Part shown: positions 27,690 through 36,451 of the stretch, piece after piece | Layout of the letters: each line of letters begins with the position of its first letter | Position numbering within the stretch: position 1 is the first letter of the stretch | Notes under the pieces: model-generated | What the model was told of the DNA's origin: nothing | What the model saw: only the letters and a program-made list of their open reading frames with translations | Databases searched by the model: none | Program-made: the position numbers and the translations under genes | Source: Paracoccaceae bacterium | GTDB lineage: Bacteria; Pseudomonadota; Alphaproteobacteria; Rhodobacterales; Rhodobacteraceae | NCBI GenBank assembly: GCA_003605175.1 | Contig: QWDA01000002.1 | Span: forward strand, 434,001-498,000 | Length of the DNA stretch: 64,000 nucleotides | Direction of reading: 5' to 3'

Positions 27690-27703
27690 TGAACGATCGT
27701 TCA
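27690..27703. promoter_or_regulatory. Perfect 14-bp palindrome, likely TetR operator
   Basis: TGAACGATCGTTCA is identical to its own reverse complement and begins 15 bp from the tetR start codon. The half-site pattern GAACG/CGTTC is common for TetR autoregulators. It lies in the gap between the divergent tetR and lipoprotein genes. Confidence 0.75.
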
Positions 27704-27753
27704 CATCAAGCGCGACTTGCCCGGGCGCCGGGCGGCGCGTAAGTCTCGGCGCC

Positions 27754-28005
27754 ATGACCCTGTCGCGACCGATCCTCGTTCTCCTGATGGCACTCGCGGG
27801 CTGCGCGCCGCCGCCCGAGGTCGAGGCCGCGCTCGGCCCGGAACCGGAAAGCTCGGGCTACCCCGAGCTTCTGCCGATTTCGGAGGTCCTAGCCGAGGTG
27901 CCGGCGGAGGACGGCGCGCCGGAGACTGCGGATGCGGCGATGGCGGCACGGATCGCGGCGCTCAAGGCGCGGGCGGCCGCGCTGAAGAACGCGGGAGGCT
28001 CCTGA
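27754..28005 (+). CDS. Small lipoprotein
   Basis: 83 residues. A short signal peptide ends in the lipobox LAGC, giving a lipidated Cys near residue 16. The rest is Pro/Glu-rich and then Ala-rich helical (AAMAARIAALKARAAALK). No function is known. It is divergent from tetR and 66 bp upstream of the Dabb gene. Confidence 0.72.
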   Translation: MTLSRPILVLLMALAGCAPPPEVEAALGPEPESSGYPELLPISEVLAEVPAEDGAPETADAAMAARIAALKARAAALKNAGGS

Positions 28006-28071
28006 GCGGTTGCCGCGCGCGCCGTTCTGCTCTATCGCGGCTGCGCGCCGCTCCGTCCGAAGGCTGACCAC

Positions 28072-28365
28072 ATGACACCCAGAAACTTCATCCGCCATGT
28101 CGTGTTCTTCAGCGCGCGCGAGAAGGCCGATGTGCCGCGGATCGTCGCCGGCCTGTCGCGGCTGGCGGAAATCCCCGGTTCCAGCAGCTTCGAGGTGCGC
28201 GAGAACCGGCGCGCCGACGCGCTTTCGGGCGAGGTCGACGTGGTGGTCTATGCCGAATTCCCCGACCAGGCCGCGCTCGACGCCTACAAGGCGCATCCGG
28301 TCTACCAGGACGCCATCACCGTGGTCCGCCCGCTTCGCGAGTTGCGCATCGCGGCGGATTTCTGA
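28072..28365 (+). CDS. Dabb family (stress-responsive A/B barrel) protein
   Basis: 97 residues with the Dabb pattern: IRHVVFFSAREKAD at the start, SFEVRENRRAD in the middle and YKAHPVYQDAITVVRPL at the end. Small dimeric ferredoxin-like fold; the biochemical role is generally unknown. It lies 15 bp before pabB and is likely co-transcribed with it. Confidence 0.87.
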   Translation: MTPRNFIRHVVFFSAREKADVPRIVAGLSRLAEIPGSSSFEVRENRRADALSGEVDVVVYAEFPDQAALDAYKAHPVYQDAITVVRPLRELRIAADF

Positions 28366-28380
28366 CCGGGGCGGCGGGCG

Positions 28381-29499
28381 ATGCCGGAGCCGTGCATCCT
28401 GTTCGACGAGGGGCCGCTGGGAAGCGGCACCCTGTTCCGGGCGCCGCGCCGGCTGATCCGGGCGGACAGGCCCGAAGAGGTGCCCGCAGCCCTTGACGCG
28501 ATCGAGGCGGCGCGGGCCGGGGGGGCGTGGCTCGCCGGCTATGCGAGCTACGAGCTCGGCTACGTGTTCTCGTCGAAGCTCCGGGCGCTGATGCCCGAGG
28601 ACCGCCCCTGCCCTCTGATGCTGTTCGGCGTGTTCGACGGCCCGGAAGCGCCGAGCGCGCCAGAGACCGGCCCGGCTACTCTGAGCCCGCCCGAACCGCG
28701 CTGGAGCGCGGCGGATTACGCCAGCCGCTTCGCCCGGGTCCGCGACTATATCGCGGCGGGCGACATCTATCAGGCGAACCTGACTTTCCCGCTCGACGCG
28801 CGCTTCACCGGCACGCCCGCCGCGCTCTATGCCGCGCTGGCGCGGCGCCAGCCGGTCGCCCACGGCGCCTTCGTCGATCTGGGCGGGCCGGTGCTCTTGT
28901 CGCGCTCGCCCGAGCTGTTCTTCGCGCTCGATGCCGCGGGCCGGATGACCTGCCGGCCGATGAAGGGCACCGCGCCGAGGGGCGGCGACCCGGTGGAGGA
29001 CGAGGCGCTGTGCGAATGGCTCCGGACCTCGGAGAAGAACCGGGCCGAGAACCTGATGATCGTCGACCTGATGCGCAACGACATGGGGCGGCTCGCGGTG
29101 ACGGGCAGCGTCAGGGTGCCCGAGCTTTTCGCCATCGAGCGTTACGCGACTCTGTTCCAGATGACCTCGCGGATCACCGCCGAGCTGCGCCCGGGGCTCA
29201 CCGTGGCCGAGATCTTCCGGGCGATCTTTCCCTGCGGCTCGATCACCGGGGCGCCGAAGATCCGGGCGATGCAGATCATCGCCGAGCTCGAGGCCGCGCC
29301 GCGCGGCGCCTATTGCGGGTCGATCGGCTGGATCGCGCCCGATGGCTCGATGCGGTTCAACGTGGCGATCCGGACGCTGGTCTGCACGCCAGACGGCCAT
29401 GCGCGGCTCGATGTGGGCGGCGGGCTGGTTTACGACAGCACGGCCGAGGCGGAATACGAGGAAGCGCTCCTGAAATCGCGCTATGCCCGGCTCGCGTGA
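28381..29499 (+). CDS. pabB: Aminodeoxychorismate synthase component I
   Basis: 372 residues, a short PabB. It makes 4-amino-4-deoxychorismate for folate synthesis. Chorismate-binding features are visible: RPMKGTAPRG, NLMIVDLMRNDMGR, ITGAPKIRAMQII and GLVYDSTAEAEYEE. PIAKGT/PMKGT distinguishes it from TrpE. No pabA or pabC gene is adjacent, so the glutaminase must be supplied elsewhere. Confidence 0.9.
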   Translation: MPEPCILFDEGPLGSGTLFRAPRRLIRADRPEEVPAALDAIEAARAGGAWLAGYASYELGYVFSSKLRALMPEDRPCPLMLFGVFDGPEAPSAPETGPATLSPPEPRWSAADYASRFARVRDYIAAGDIYQANLTFPLDARFTGTPAALYAALARRQPVAHGAFVDLGGPVLLSRSPELFFALDAAGRMTCRPMKGTAPRGGDPVEDEALCEWLRTSEKNRAENLMIVDLMRNDMGRLAVTGSVRVPELFAIERYATLFQMTSRITAELRPGLTVAEIFRAIFPCGSITGAPKIRAMQIIAELEAAPRGAYCGSIGWIAPDGSMRFNVAIRTLVCTPDGHARLDVGGGLVYDSTAEAEYEEALLKSRYARLA

Positions 29500-29583
29500 C
29501 CGCGCGGCGGGAAGCCGCGATTGCTCCCTCCGGACACATGCGTTAAGCCGCCCCGAAACGACGAAGACCCGGAGCGAGCGACC

Positions 29584-30870
29584 ATGACCGAACCCCTTCG
29601 CCTTGGCATTGCCGGGCTCGGTACCGTCGGCGCGGGCGTCGTCAAGATCGTGCAGCGCCATGCCGATCTGCTCGCGGCACGGGCCGGGCGCCCAATCGCG
29701 ATCAGCGCGGTCTCCGCCCGCAGCCGCGACAAGGACCGGGGCGTGGATCTCTCGGCCTATGCCTGGGAGAACAACCCGGCGGCGCTCGCCGCGCGCGACG
29801 ACGTGGACGTGGTGGTCGAGCTGATGGGCGGCGCCGAGGGCGATGCCAAGGCCAGCGTCGAGGCCGCCATCGCCCGGGGCAAGGACGTGGTCACCGCCAA
29901 CAAGGCGATGCTGGCCCATCACGGCCAGGCGCTGGCCGAGGCGGCCGAGGCAAAGGGCGCGGTGATCCGCTTCGAGGCCGCCGTCGCGGGCGGCATCCCG
30001 GTGGTGAAGGCGCTGACCGAGGGGCTGGCGGGCAACCGGATCACCCGGGTGATGGGGGTGATGAACGGCACCTGCAACTACATCCTGACGCGGATGGAAT
30101 CGGCCGGCCTGACCTATGACGCGGTCTTTGCCGAGGCCGAGAAGCTCGGCTATCTCGAGGCCGACCCGACGCTCGACGTGGGCGGGATCGACGCCGGCCA
30201 CAAGCTCGCGCTGCTGGCCGCCATCGCCTTTGGCGCGCGTGTCGATTTCGACGCGATGGAGATCGAGGGGATCGAGCGGGTCACCACCGCAGACATCGCC
30301 CAGGCCGCCGACATGGGCTTCAAGATCAAGCTCCTGGGCGTCGCGCAGATGACCGGCCGGGGCCTCGAATGCCGGATGTCGCCCTGTCTGGTGCCGGACA
30401 CCTCGCCGCTCGGTCAGCTCGAGAACGCGATGAACATGGTGGTGCTGGAGGGCGACGCGGTGGGCCAGATCGTGCTCCGGGGCGCCGGCGCGGGCGAAGG
30501 GCCTACGGCGAGCGCGGTGCTGGCCGATATCGTCGATATCGCGCGGGGCACGCGGGTTTCGACCTTCGGACAGCCGGCGACGGGGCTCGTGAAGGCGCGT
30601 GCGGCAAAGGCTTCCGCGCCGACGCCCTATTACGTGCGGATGACGCTTCTCGACAAACCGGGCGCGCTCGCGAAGGTCGCGGCGAAGCTGGGCGATCAGG
30701 GCATCTCGATCGACCGGATGCGGCAATACGGGCACGAGGGCGCGAACGCCCCGGTCCTGATCGTCACCCACAAGACCACGCGCGGCGCGCTGAACGAGGC
30801 GATCGCGGCGATGGCCGAAACCGGGGTTCTGCAATCCGAGCCGGTGGCGATCCGGATCGAGGAAGTGTAG
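29584..30870 (+). CDS. hom: Homoserine dehydrogenase
   Basis: 428 residues. Converts aspartate semialdehyde to homoserine for methionine and threonine synthesis. N-terminal NAD motif (GIAGLGTVGAGVV), the catalytic region MNGTCNYILTRM, and a C-terminal ACT domain (LDKPGALAKVAAKLGDQGISID) for feedback control. It precedes glpX, an order common in Rhodobacteraceae. Confidence 0.95.
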   Translation: MTEPLRLGIAGLGTVGAGVVKIVQRHADLLAARAGRPIAISAVSARSRDKDRGVDLSAYAWENNPAALAARDDVDVVVELMGGAEGDAKASVEAAIARGKDVVTANKAMLAHHGQALAEAAEAKGAVIRFEAAVAGGIPVVKALTEGLAGNRITRVMGVMNGTCNYILTRMESAGLTYDAVFAEAEKLGYLEADPTLDVGGIDAGHKLALLAAIAFGARVDFDAMEIEGIERVTTADIAQAADMGFKIKLLGVAQMTGRGLECRMSPCLVPDTSPLGQLENAMNMVVLEGDAVGQIVLRGAGAGEGPTASAVLADIVDIARGTRVSTFGQPATGLVKARAAKASAPTPYYVRMTLLDKPGALAKVAAKLGDQGISIDRMRQYGHEGANAPVLIVTHKTTRGALNEAIAAMAETGVLQSEPVAIRIEEV

Positions 30871-30938
30871 GCGCGCGCCGACTTGTCGCGCGCCGGCCCG
30901 CAGGGTAACCGTTAACGCGCCCAAACGAGGACAGATGA

Positions 30939-31904
30939 ATGGCCGACTCCCACGATTTCAATGACCGTATGCTTTCCCTCGGCCTCGCCCGCGTCAGCGA
31001 GGCGGCCGCCCTGGCCTCGGCCAAGCTGATCGGCCGCGGCGACGAGAAGGCCGCCGACCAGGCCGCCGTCAACGCGATGCGCGACCAGCTCAACCAGCTC
31101 GAGATCCGCGGCACCGTGGTGATCGGCGAGGGCGAGCGTGACGAGGCGCCGATGCTCTATATCGGCGAGGAGGTGGGTGCCGGCACGGGCCCGGAGGTGG
31201 ATATCGCGCTCGATCCGCTGGAAGGCACCACGCTTACCGCCAAGGACATGCCGAACGCGCTCACCGTGATCGCCATGGCGCCGCGCGGCACGCTGTTGCA
31301 CGCGCCCGACGTCTATATGGAGAAACTGGCCATCGGCCCGGGCTTCAAGCCGGGCACCGTGACACTGGCGATGAGCCCGGCCGAGCGGGTCTCGGCGCTG
31401 GCCTCCGCCAAGGGCTGCTCGACCGAGGACATCACCGTCTGCGTGCTGGAGCGCCCGCGCCACGAAGAGATGATCGCCGAGTTGCGCACCACCGGCTGCG
31501 CGATCCGGCTGATCACCGATGGCGACGTGGCCGGCGTGATCCACTGCGCCGAGGCGGAGCGGACCGGGATCGACATGTACATGGGCTCCGGCGGCGCGCC
31601 CGAGGGCGTGCTGGCCGCCGCCGCGCTGAAATGCATGGGCGGGCAGATGTTCGGCAAGCTCCTGTTCCGCAACGACGACGAAAGGGGCCGCGCGAAGAAG
31701 GCCGGGATCAAGAATCTCGACCGGGTCTATACCCGCGACGACATGGTGACCGCCGAGGTGATCTTTGCCGCGACCGGAGTGACCGACGGCTCGATCCTGC
31801 CCGGCATCAAGCGTGAACCGGGCCACCTGACCGCCGAGACGATCCTGATGCGGTCGAAGACCGGCTCCGTCCGGCGCATGAGCTACCGCAACCCGACGAA
31901 ATAG
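30939..31904 (+). CDS. glpX: Fructose-1,6-bisphosphatase class II
   Basis: 321 residues. Dephosphorylates fructose 1,6-bisphosphate in gluconeogenesis and the Calvin cycle. The metal and phosphate motifs VVIGEGERDEAPMLYIGEEVG and DPLEGTTL are clear. GAGGACAG lies ahead of the ATG. It follows hom by 68 bp on the same strand. Confidence 0.95.
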   Translation: MADSHDFNDRMLSLGLARVSEAAALASAKLIGRGDEKAADQAAVNAMRDQLNQLEIRGTVVIGEGERDEAPMLYIGEEVGAGTGPEVDIALDPLEGTTLTAKDMPNALTVIAMAPRGTLLHAPDVYMEKLAIGPGFKPGTVTLAMSPAERVSALASAKGCSTEDITVCVLERPRHEEMIAELRTTGCAIRLITDGDVAGVIHCAEAERTGIDMYMGSGGAPEGVLAAAALKCMGGQMFGKLLFRNDDERGRAKKAGIKNLDRVYTRDDMVTAEVIFAATGVTDGSILPGIKREPGHLTAETILMRSKTGSVRRMSYRNPTK

Positions 31905-31944
31905 CGCCGGGCGGGCGCCGGGCGCTGCCGGGCGGCAGGCTCGA

Positions 31945-32151
31945 TCAGGGGCGCCTGAACACCAGCAGGTCGCCCGGCTGGCAGTCCAGGTAGTCGCAGA
32001 TCGCGGCCAGGGTCTCAAACCGGACGCCCTTCACCTTGCCCTGCCGCAAGAGCGAGAGATTGGCTTCGGTGATGCCCACATGCTCGGCGAGCCGACGGCC
32101 GCTGACGCCGCGCTCCGCCAGCATGACCGAGAGCCGCACCTCGATCGGCAT
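31945..32151 (-). CDS. Small HTH regulator (YozG/Cro-like) paired with DUF2975
   Basis: 68 residues, a single HTH domain: LAERGVSGRRLAEHVGITEANLSLLRQGKVKGVRFETL, ending CDYLDCQPGDLL. This class regularly follows a DUF2975 membrane gene. The start codon overlaps the DUF2975 stop (TGATG). Confidence 0.88.
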   Translation of the reverse strand: MPIEVRLSVMLAERGVSGRRLAEHVGITEANLSLLRQGKVKGVRFETLAAICDYLDCQPGDLLVFRRP

Positions 32152-32687
32152 CAGACGAACTGCCGGTTTTCCGCCGCGACCGCTGCGCCTTCGGCGAAGA
32201 TCCAGGCCAGGAGCCAGACCGCCCCGGCGAGGATCAGCGACTGAACCGTGTCGAAGCCCACCGAAATCGACAGGCTGCCCTCCGCCTCGCCGAGGGACAG
32301 GACGAGCCCCGAGAGCGGCGTCGCGGCGATTCTCAGCAGGGTCGCGATCACCAGCGCCCCGCTGCAGCGCCGGAGCGCCCGGAACGCGGTTTCCGAAAAG
32401 AAATCGCCCCGGCGAAGCGCGGTCAGGGCCGGCAGCAGGGCCGCCACTCCACAGGAAAAGACCAGAGCGGGCAGCCCGGCAATGGCGACGATCGCGGCAT
32501 GGGCGCCGACCGACGGCTGCGCGATGCGACCGGGCCCGAGATGCGCCGCCGCAGCGAGCTGATCCGGTGACATCACGGCGACCGCAAGCATCGTGAGCGC
32601 GGGCACGAGAACTGCCGCGAGGACGAGCGCCACGCTGAGTACCCGGCTCCAGATGGCGATCCGGCGGCGACGTTTCGTTGGCTCCAT
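32151..32687 (-). CDS. DUF2975 membrane protein
   Basis: 178 residues with about four membrane segments: near 15-35, 65-90, 110-130 and 150-170. Internal pieces LTALRRGDFFSETAFRALRRCSG and SLILAGAVWLLAWIFAEG match the DUF2975 pattern. The family forms conserved pairs with a YozG-type regulator, possibly sensing a membrane or small-molecule signal. The function is unknown. The pair lies between glpX and recJ. Confidence 0.86.
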   Translation of the reverse strand: MEPTKRRRRIAIWSRVLSVALVLAAVLVPALTMLAVAVMSPDQLAAAAHLGPGRIAQPSVGAHAAIVAIAGLPALVFSCGVAALLPALTALRRGDFFSETAFRALRRCSGALVIATLLRIAATPLSGLVLSLGEAEGSLSISVGFDTVQSLILAGAVWLLAWIFAEGAAVAAENRQFV

Positions 32688-32742
32688 GACGATCTCCTTT
32701 TCCGTTGTGCCCAGCTTTCTGGCGGCAAACTTTATTGTTGTA

Positions 32743-32758
32743 CAGAAATTTTTTTCTG
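32743..32758. promoter_or_regulatory. Inverted repeat in AT-rich divergent promoter gap
   Basis: CAGAAA-TTTT-TTTCTG lies in the 85-bp gap between the DUF2975/HTH pair and the divergent secreted-protein gene. The gap is strikingly AT-rich for this genome. It is a candidate operator for the HTH partner, by symmetry and position only. Confidence 0.35.
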
Positions 32759-32772
32759 CATAACGATATGGA

Positions 32773-33135
32773 ATGTGCCATCACACGCTTCGCATGCTCG
32801 CCATCCTTGTTACGCCCGTGTTGGCCCTGCCGGCCGCCGCGCAGGGCGACGCGACTTTGCATCAGCTTCTGGAGGGCATCTCGGCCGCGCAGGAAGACCC
32901 CTCCGCAAGGGACCGGCTCGGCACCTATCTGCGGAGCGTGATCACCGCGGCGCAAACCGATGCGCGGGGCGGGACGGCACCGAGATTCTGCGTCGAACCG
33001 GGACAGGGCCGTTTCGATGCCGGGGCGTTCCGGCGCTACGCGATCCGCCGGATTCCGTCGGAAACCGACCAGCACGCCACCCTGGCCGCACCGGTGATCC
33101 TGGATTTCCTATCGGAAACCTATCCCTGCCGCTGA
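32773..33135 (+). CDS. Small secreted protein, Rap1a/Tai-like
   Basis: 120 residues with a signal peptide (cleavage near LPAAAQG) and two cysteines, in RFCVEP and the terminal YPCR. The spacing and the ending APVILDFLSETYPC resemble Rap1a/Tai immunity-like proteins, but no type VI toxin is nearby and the match is weak. A later ATG at 32794 is possible. Confidence 0.6.
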   Translation: MCHHTLRMLAILVTPVLALPAAAQGDATLHQLLEGISAAQEDPSARDRLGTYLRSVITAAQTDARGGTAPRFCVEPGQGRFDAGAFRRYAIRRIPSETDQHATLAAPVILDFLSETYPCR

Positions 33136-33236
33136 TCGGCCACGGAAACGGCAAGGCGAATGGCTCCTTGGCCGGGAATCGGTTGAAGGGCGCCCCCTAC
33201 TCCATCTAGGGTAAGGCAGATCAGAGAAATCGAGAT

Positions 33237-35006
33237 GTGGTGGAGATGCCGCTGGACGGGCTGCCAGCCTTCCTCAAGGTCGATGCGTCGCTGACCGGCC
33301 GCCGCTGGGTCGGGCCGGACGACGAGGACACCCGCCGGGCCGAGCGGCTCGCGCAGGAGACGGGTCTCCCCGACCCGGTCTGCCGGGTACTGGCGGCACG
33401 CGGCGTGGCACCCGAGGAGGCGCGCGGTTTCCTGGCCCCTGCCCTGCGTGACCTGTTGCCCGATCCGCTGCGGCTGAAGGACATGGGCGCGGCGGCGGAA
33501 CGCTTCCTCGAGGCGGTCGGGAAACGACAGCACATCGCGATCTTCGCCGATTACGACGTCGACGGCGGTGCCTCCGCCGCGCTGCTGATCGGCTGGCTCC
33601 GGGTGCTCGACCTGCCGGCCACGCTCTACATCCCCGACCGGATCGACGAGGGCTATGGGCCGAACCCGCCCGCGATGGCGGCGCTCGCAGAGGGCCATGA
33701 CCTGATCGTCTGCGTCGACTGCGGCACGCTGAGCCACGAGGCTATCGCGGCGGCGCAGGACGCCGATGTGGTGATCCTCGACCACCATCTGGGCAGCGAG
33801 ACCCTGCCCCCCGCGCTCGCGGTCGTGAATCCGAACCGGCAGGACGAGAGCGGCGATCTCGGCCATCTCTGCGCGGCGGGCGTGGTGTTCCTGTTCCTCG
33901 TCGAGGCGAACCGGCGGCTGCGCGCGGCCGGCAAGGCGGGCCCCGACCTGATCGCGATGCTCGACCTCGTGGCGCTCGCGACCGTGGCCGACGTGGCGCC
34001 GCTCATTGGCGTGAACCGGGCCTTCGTGCGGCAGGGCCTGACGGTGATGACCCGCCGCGACCGGCCGGGAATCGCCGCCTTGTCGGACGTGGCCCGGCTC
34101 GACAGCGCGCCCACCGCCTATCACCTCGGCTACCTCCTCGGTCCGCGGGTCAATGCGGGCGGACGGATCGGCGCGGCGGATCTGGGCGCGCGCTGTCTGG
34201 CCGCCACCGACCCGGCCGAGGCGCGGGTGCTCGCCGAACGGCTCGATGCGCTCAATACCGAGCGCCGCGCGATCGAGGCGGCGGTGCAGGAAGAGGCCAT
34301 GGCGCAGGCCGAGGCGCGCGGGCTCGACGCGCCCTTGGTCTGGGCCGCGGGCGAAGGCTGGCATCCGGGCGTCGTCGGCATCGTCGCGGCGCGGCTCAAG
34401 GAGGCGACGGGGCGGCCGGCGGTGGTGATCGGGCTCGACGGCGGCGAGGGCAAGGGCTCGGGCCGCTCGGTCGCGGGCGTGGATCTTGGCGCCTCGGTGC
34501 AGCGGGTGGCGGCCGAGGGACTCCTGATCAAGGGCGGCGGGCACCGCATGGCGGCGGGTCTGACGGTGGGCCGCGACCGGCTGGAACCGGCGATGGCGCG
34601 GCTCTCCGAGCTGCTGACGAAGCAGGGCGCCGGCACAGAGGGCCCTCGTGCGCTGCGGATCGACGGGCTCCTGATGCCCGGCGCCGCCACGCCCGAACTG
34701 GTGGAGATGCTCGAGACCGCCGGCCCCTTCGGCCAGGCCGCCCCTGCCCCGCGCTTCGCCTTTGCCGACATGGCGATTCTCAGCACGCGCCGGGTCGGCG
34801 AGACGCATCTGAAACTGCGCTTCGGCGACGGCACAGCCGCGGCGATCGACGCCATTGCCTTCGGCGCCTATGACGGCCCGCTCGGCCCCGCGCTCGAGGA
34901 CCATGGCGGCGCGCGGTTCCACATCGCGGGACGGCTGGAACTGAACCACTGGCAGGGCCGGAGCCGGGTCCAGCTGCGCCTCTCCGACGCCGCTCCGGCC
35001 GGCTGA
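33237..35006 (+). CDS. recJ: Single-stranded-DNA-specific exonuclease RecJ
   Basis: 589 residues. 5'-3' exonuclease for recombination and repair. DHH phosphoesterase motifs are clear: DYDVDGGASAALL, CVDCGTL, ILDHHLG, and PRVNAGGRIGAADLG, followed by a DHHA1-type motif (GGGHRMAAGLT). The start is GTG 33237, with ATG 33246 as an alternative. tRNA-Glu follows by about 90 bp. Confidence 0.94.
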   Translation: MVEMPLDGLPAFLKVDASLTGRRWVGPDDEDTRRAERLAQETGLPDPVCRVLAARGVAPEEARGFLAPALRDLLPDPLRLKDMGAAAERFLEAVGKRQHIAIFADYDVDGGASAALLIGWLRVLDLPATLYIPDRIDEGYGPNPPAMAALAEGHDLIVCVDCGTLSHEAIAAAQDADVVILDHHLGSETLPPALAVVNPNRQDESGDLGHLCAAGVVFLFLVEANRRLRAAGKAGPDLIAMLDLVALATVADVAPLIGVNRAFVRQGLTVMTRRDRPGIAALSDVARLDSAPTAYHLGYLLGPRVNAGGRIGAADLGARCLAATDPAEARVLAERLDALNTERRAIEAAVQEEAMAQAEARGLDAPLVWAAGEGWHPGVVGIVAARLKEATGRPAVVIGLDGGEGKGSGRSVAGVDLGASVQRVAAEGLLIKGGGHRMAAGLTVGRDRLEPAMARLSELLTKQGAGTEGPRALRIDGLLMPGAATPELVEMLETAGPFGQAAPAPRFAFADMAILSTRRVGETHLKLRFGDGTAAAIDAIAFGAYDGPLGPALEDHGGARFHIAGRLELNHWQGRSRVQLRLSDAAPAG

Positions 35007-35096
35007 AACGCACCACCCACCGGAAGCGCCGGAGGCGTGAAAATTCCACTTGCCTCCGCCGGACGCTTTCCCTAGATAGCCCCTCACGGTCGGCAC

Positions 35097-35171
35097 GGCC
35101 CGTTCGTCTATCGGTTAGGACGCCAGGTTTTCAACCTGGAAAGAGGGGTTCGACTCCCCTACGGGCTGCCA
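35097..35171 (+). tRNA. tRNA-Glu (UUC)
   Basis: 75 nt including an encoded CCA. The acceptor stem GGCCCGT pairs with ACGGGCT (first pair G-U), the anticodon loop is in CCAGGTTTTCAACCTGG with anticodon TTC, and the T arm is GAGGGGTTCGACTCCCC. All four arms close well. Confidence 0.96.
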
Positions 35172-35389
35172 CTTCCTCCAACGATTTCGTTCCGCAACTG
35201 CGCTCGGGCGCGGCAGATGCCGGCGGCCCGGAGCTGATCAATCTCGCAGGAATCGCGTTCCGGTTGGCCGAGAAACCTCGTGCGGGCGCTTGCCTTTGGC
35301 GTCCCGGCGTCGTCCTATTCCTCCATGCGAACGTCACGGATCGAACGGCCCGGGGCCGAGACCGTCAATGCCGCGCGGAGTTGGGCGTT

Positions 35390-35971
35390 GTGAGCCGGCT
35401 CGAGGCGGCCATCGCGGCGATCGATGCCGCCAACGGAGCGGATCCGACGCTGGAGGATGGCCGCCCGGCGGCGCTGCTTTACGGAGAACGGATGAGTTCC
35501 GAGCTCGACCGGCTCTTTCCCGGCGCGCCCGACCCGTTGCGCATCGCCGCGCGGGGCCAGCATGTGGAGCGCTGGATGCTGCCCCGGAGCGCCTATCCCG
35601 AGGGCCGGGCCGGCTATCTCGCCTGGCGCCGCGACCAGGGGCGGCGACATGCGCAGCGGGTTGGCGGGATCATGGCGGACGCGGGCTACGGCCCCGAGGA
35701 GATCGCCCGCACCGAGGCGATGCTCCGCAAGGAGGGGATCAAGCGCGACCCGGAGGTGCAGGCGCTCGAGGACGTGATCTGCTTCGTGTTCCTGCGCTGG
35801 TATTTCCCGGGATTCGCCGCGGACCGCCCGGCCGAGCAGCTCCTCGGCATCGTCGGCAAGACGGCACGGAAGATGTCGCCCGAAGCCCGCACCCGCGTGC
35901 TCGAGGAGTTCGATCTGCCCGCGCCCTTCGCCGCGCTGTTCCGCGACGGGAACGGCGCCGAAACGGCGTGA
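35390..35971 (+). CDS. DUF4202 domain protein
   Basis: 193 residues. It carries the family marks HVERWMLPRSAYPEGRAGYL, HAQRVGGIMADAG and DPEVQALEDVICFVFLRWYF. The biochemical role is unknown. The GTG start has GCGGAG 9 nt upstream and gives the expected length. The frame is open further upstream but without conserved residues, and a long overlapping frame in another phase is a shadow. Confidence 0.82.
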   Translation: MSRLEAAIAAIDAANGADPTLEDGRPAALLYGERMSSELDRLFPGAPDPLRIAARGQHVERWMLPRSAYPEGRAGYLAWRRDQGRRHAQRVGGIMADAGYGPEEIARTEAMLRKEGIKRDPEVQALEDVICFVFLRWYFPGFAADRPAEQLLGIVGKTARKMSPEARTRVLEEFDLPAPFAALFRDGNGAETA

Positions 35972-36001
35972 CGCCGGGGGATCCGTGACGCCGGGGGATC
36001 G
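35968..36001. repeat. Tandem 17-bp duplication at the end of the DUF4202 gene
   Basis: GTGACGCCGGGGGATC plus one base occurs twice head to tail, the first copy overlapping the DUF4202 stop codon. It looks like a simple local duplication. Confidence 0.6.
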
Positions 36002-36451
36002 CTGCGCGGCGATCGGCGATCGGCTTCGCCGCAACCGACCGGACCCGAGCGTTTCACATTCCTGTTACAGTCGCTGCCAGTGCGCCCGTATCGGCGAGAG
36101 CGTCGAGACAATTAACTGTTTATCAACGAATTTTTTTGACAGCGCGGGGCCCGGCTGACAGATCTCCGCCATCGAGGGCGGTGAACGACGCTCGCGGGCA
36201 GACCGGGATCGAGCTGCGGACAGGGGCCGCAGGGACGCTCTCCCGGAACGCCCCGCCGGTGCGGGCGTGGCGATTGCCGCGCGCGGGGGCGCCGACGGGA
36301 CGGATGCGCAGGGGAGTGGCCGGTGAGCCATGGCGCATCCCGCACCCGCCGGTCCGGTTCGGATGGGGCCCGCCGCCTGGATCAGGCCGCGGGCCCCTCT
36401 CCACCCAACTCCGAAACTGTCCTCATGTCCGGGGCGGGCGAAGCCAGGGCG
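36002..36451. other. Intergenic stretch without a recognisable gene
   Basis: About 450 bp between DUF4202 and the cysteine peptidase gene. It holds a short AT-rich patch near 36108-36145 (ATTAACTGTTTATCAACG and a T7 run) and otherwise GC-rich sequence with open frames on both strands that show no domain, no ribosome site and no conserved pattern. I see no tRNA-like or clear terminator structure. A small transcript starting at the AT-rich patch is possible. Confidence 0.5.

Noticed and set aside
36065-36404. Short frames of 77-93 codons on the minus strand
   Set aside because: No ribosome site, no conserved pattern and overlapping alternatives in several phases.
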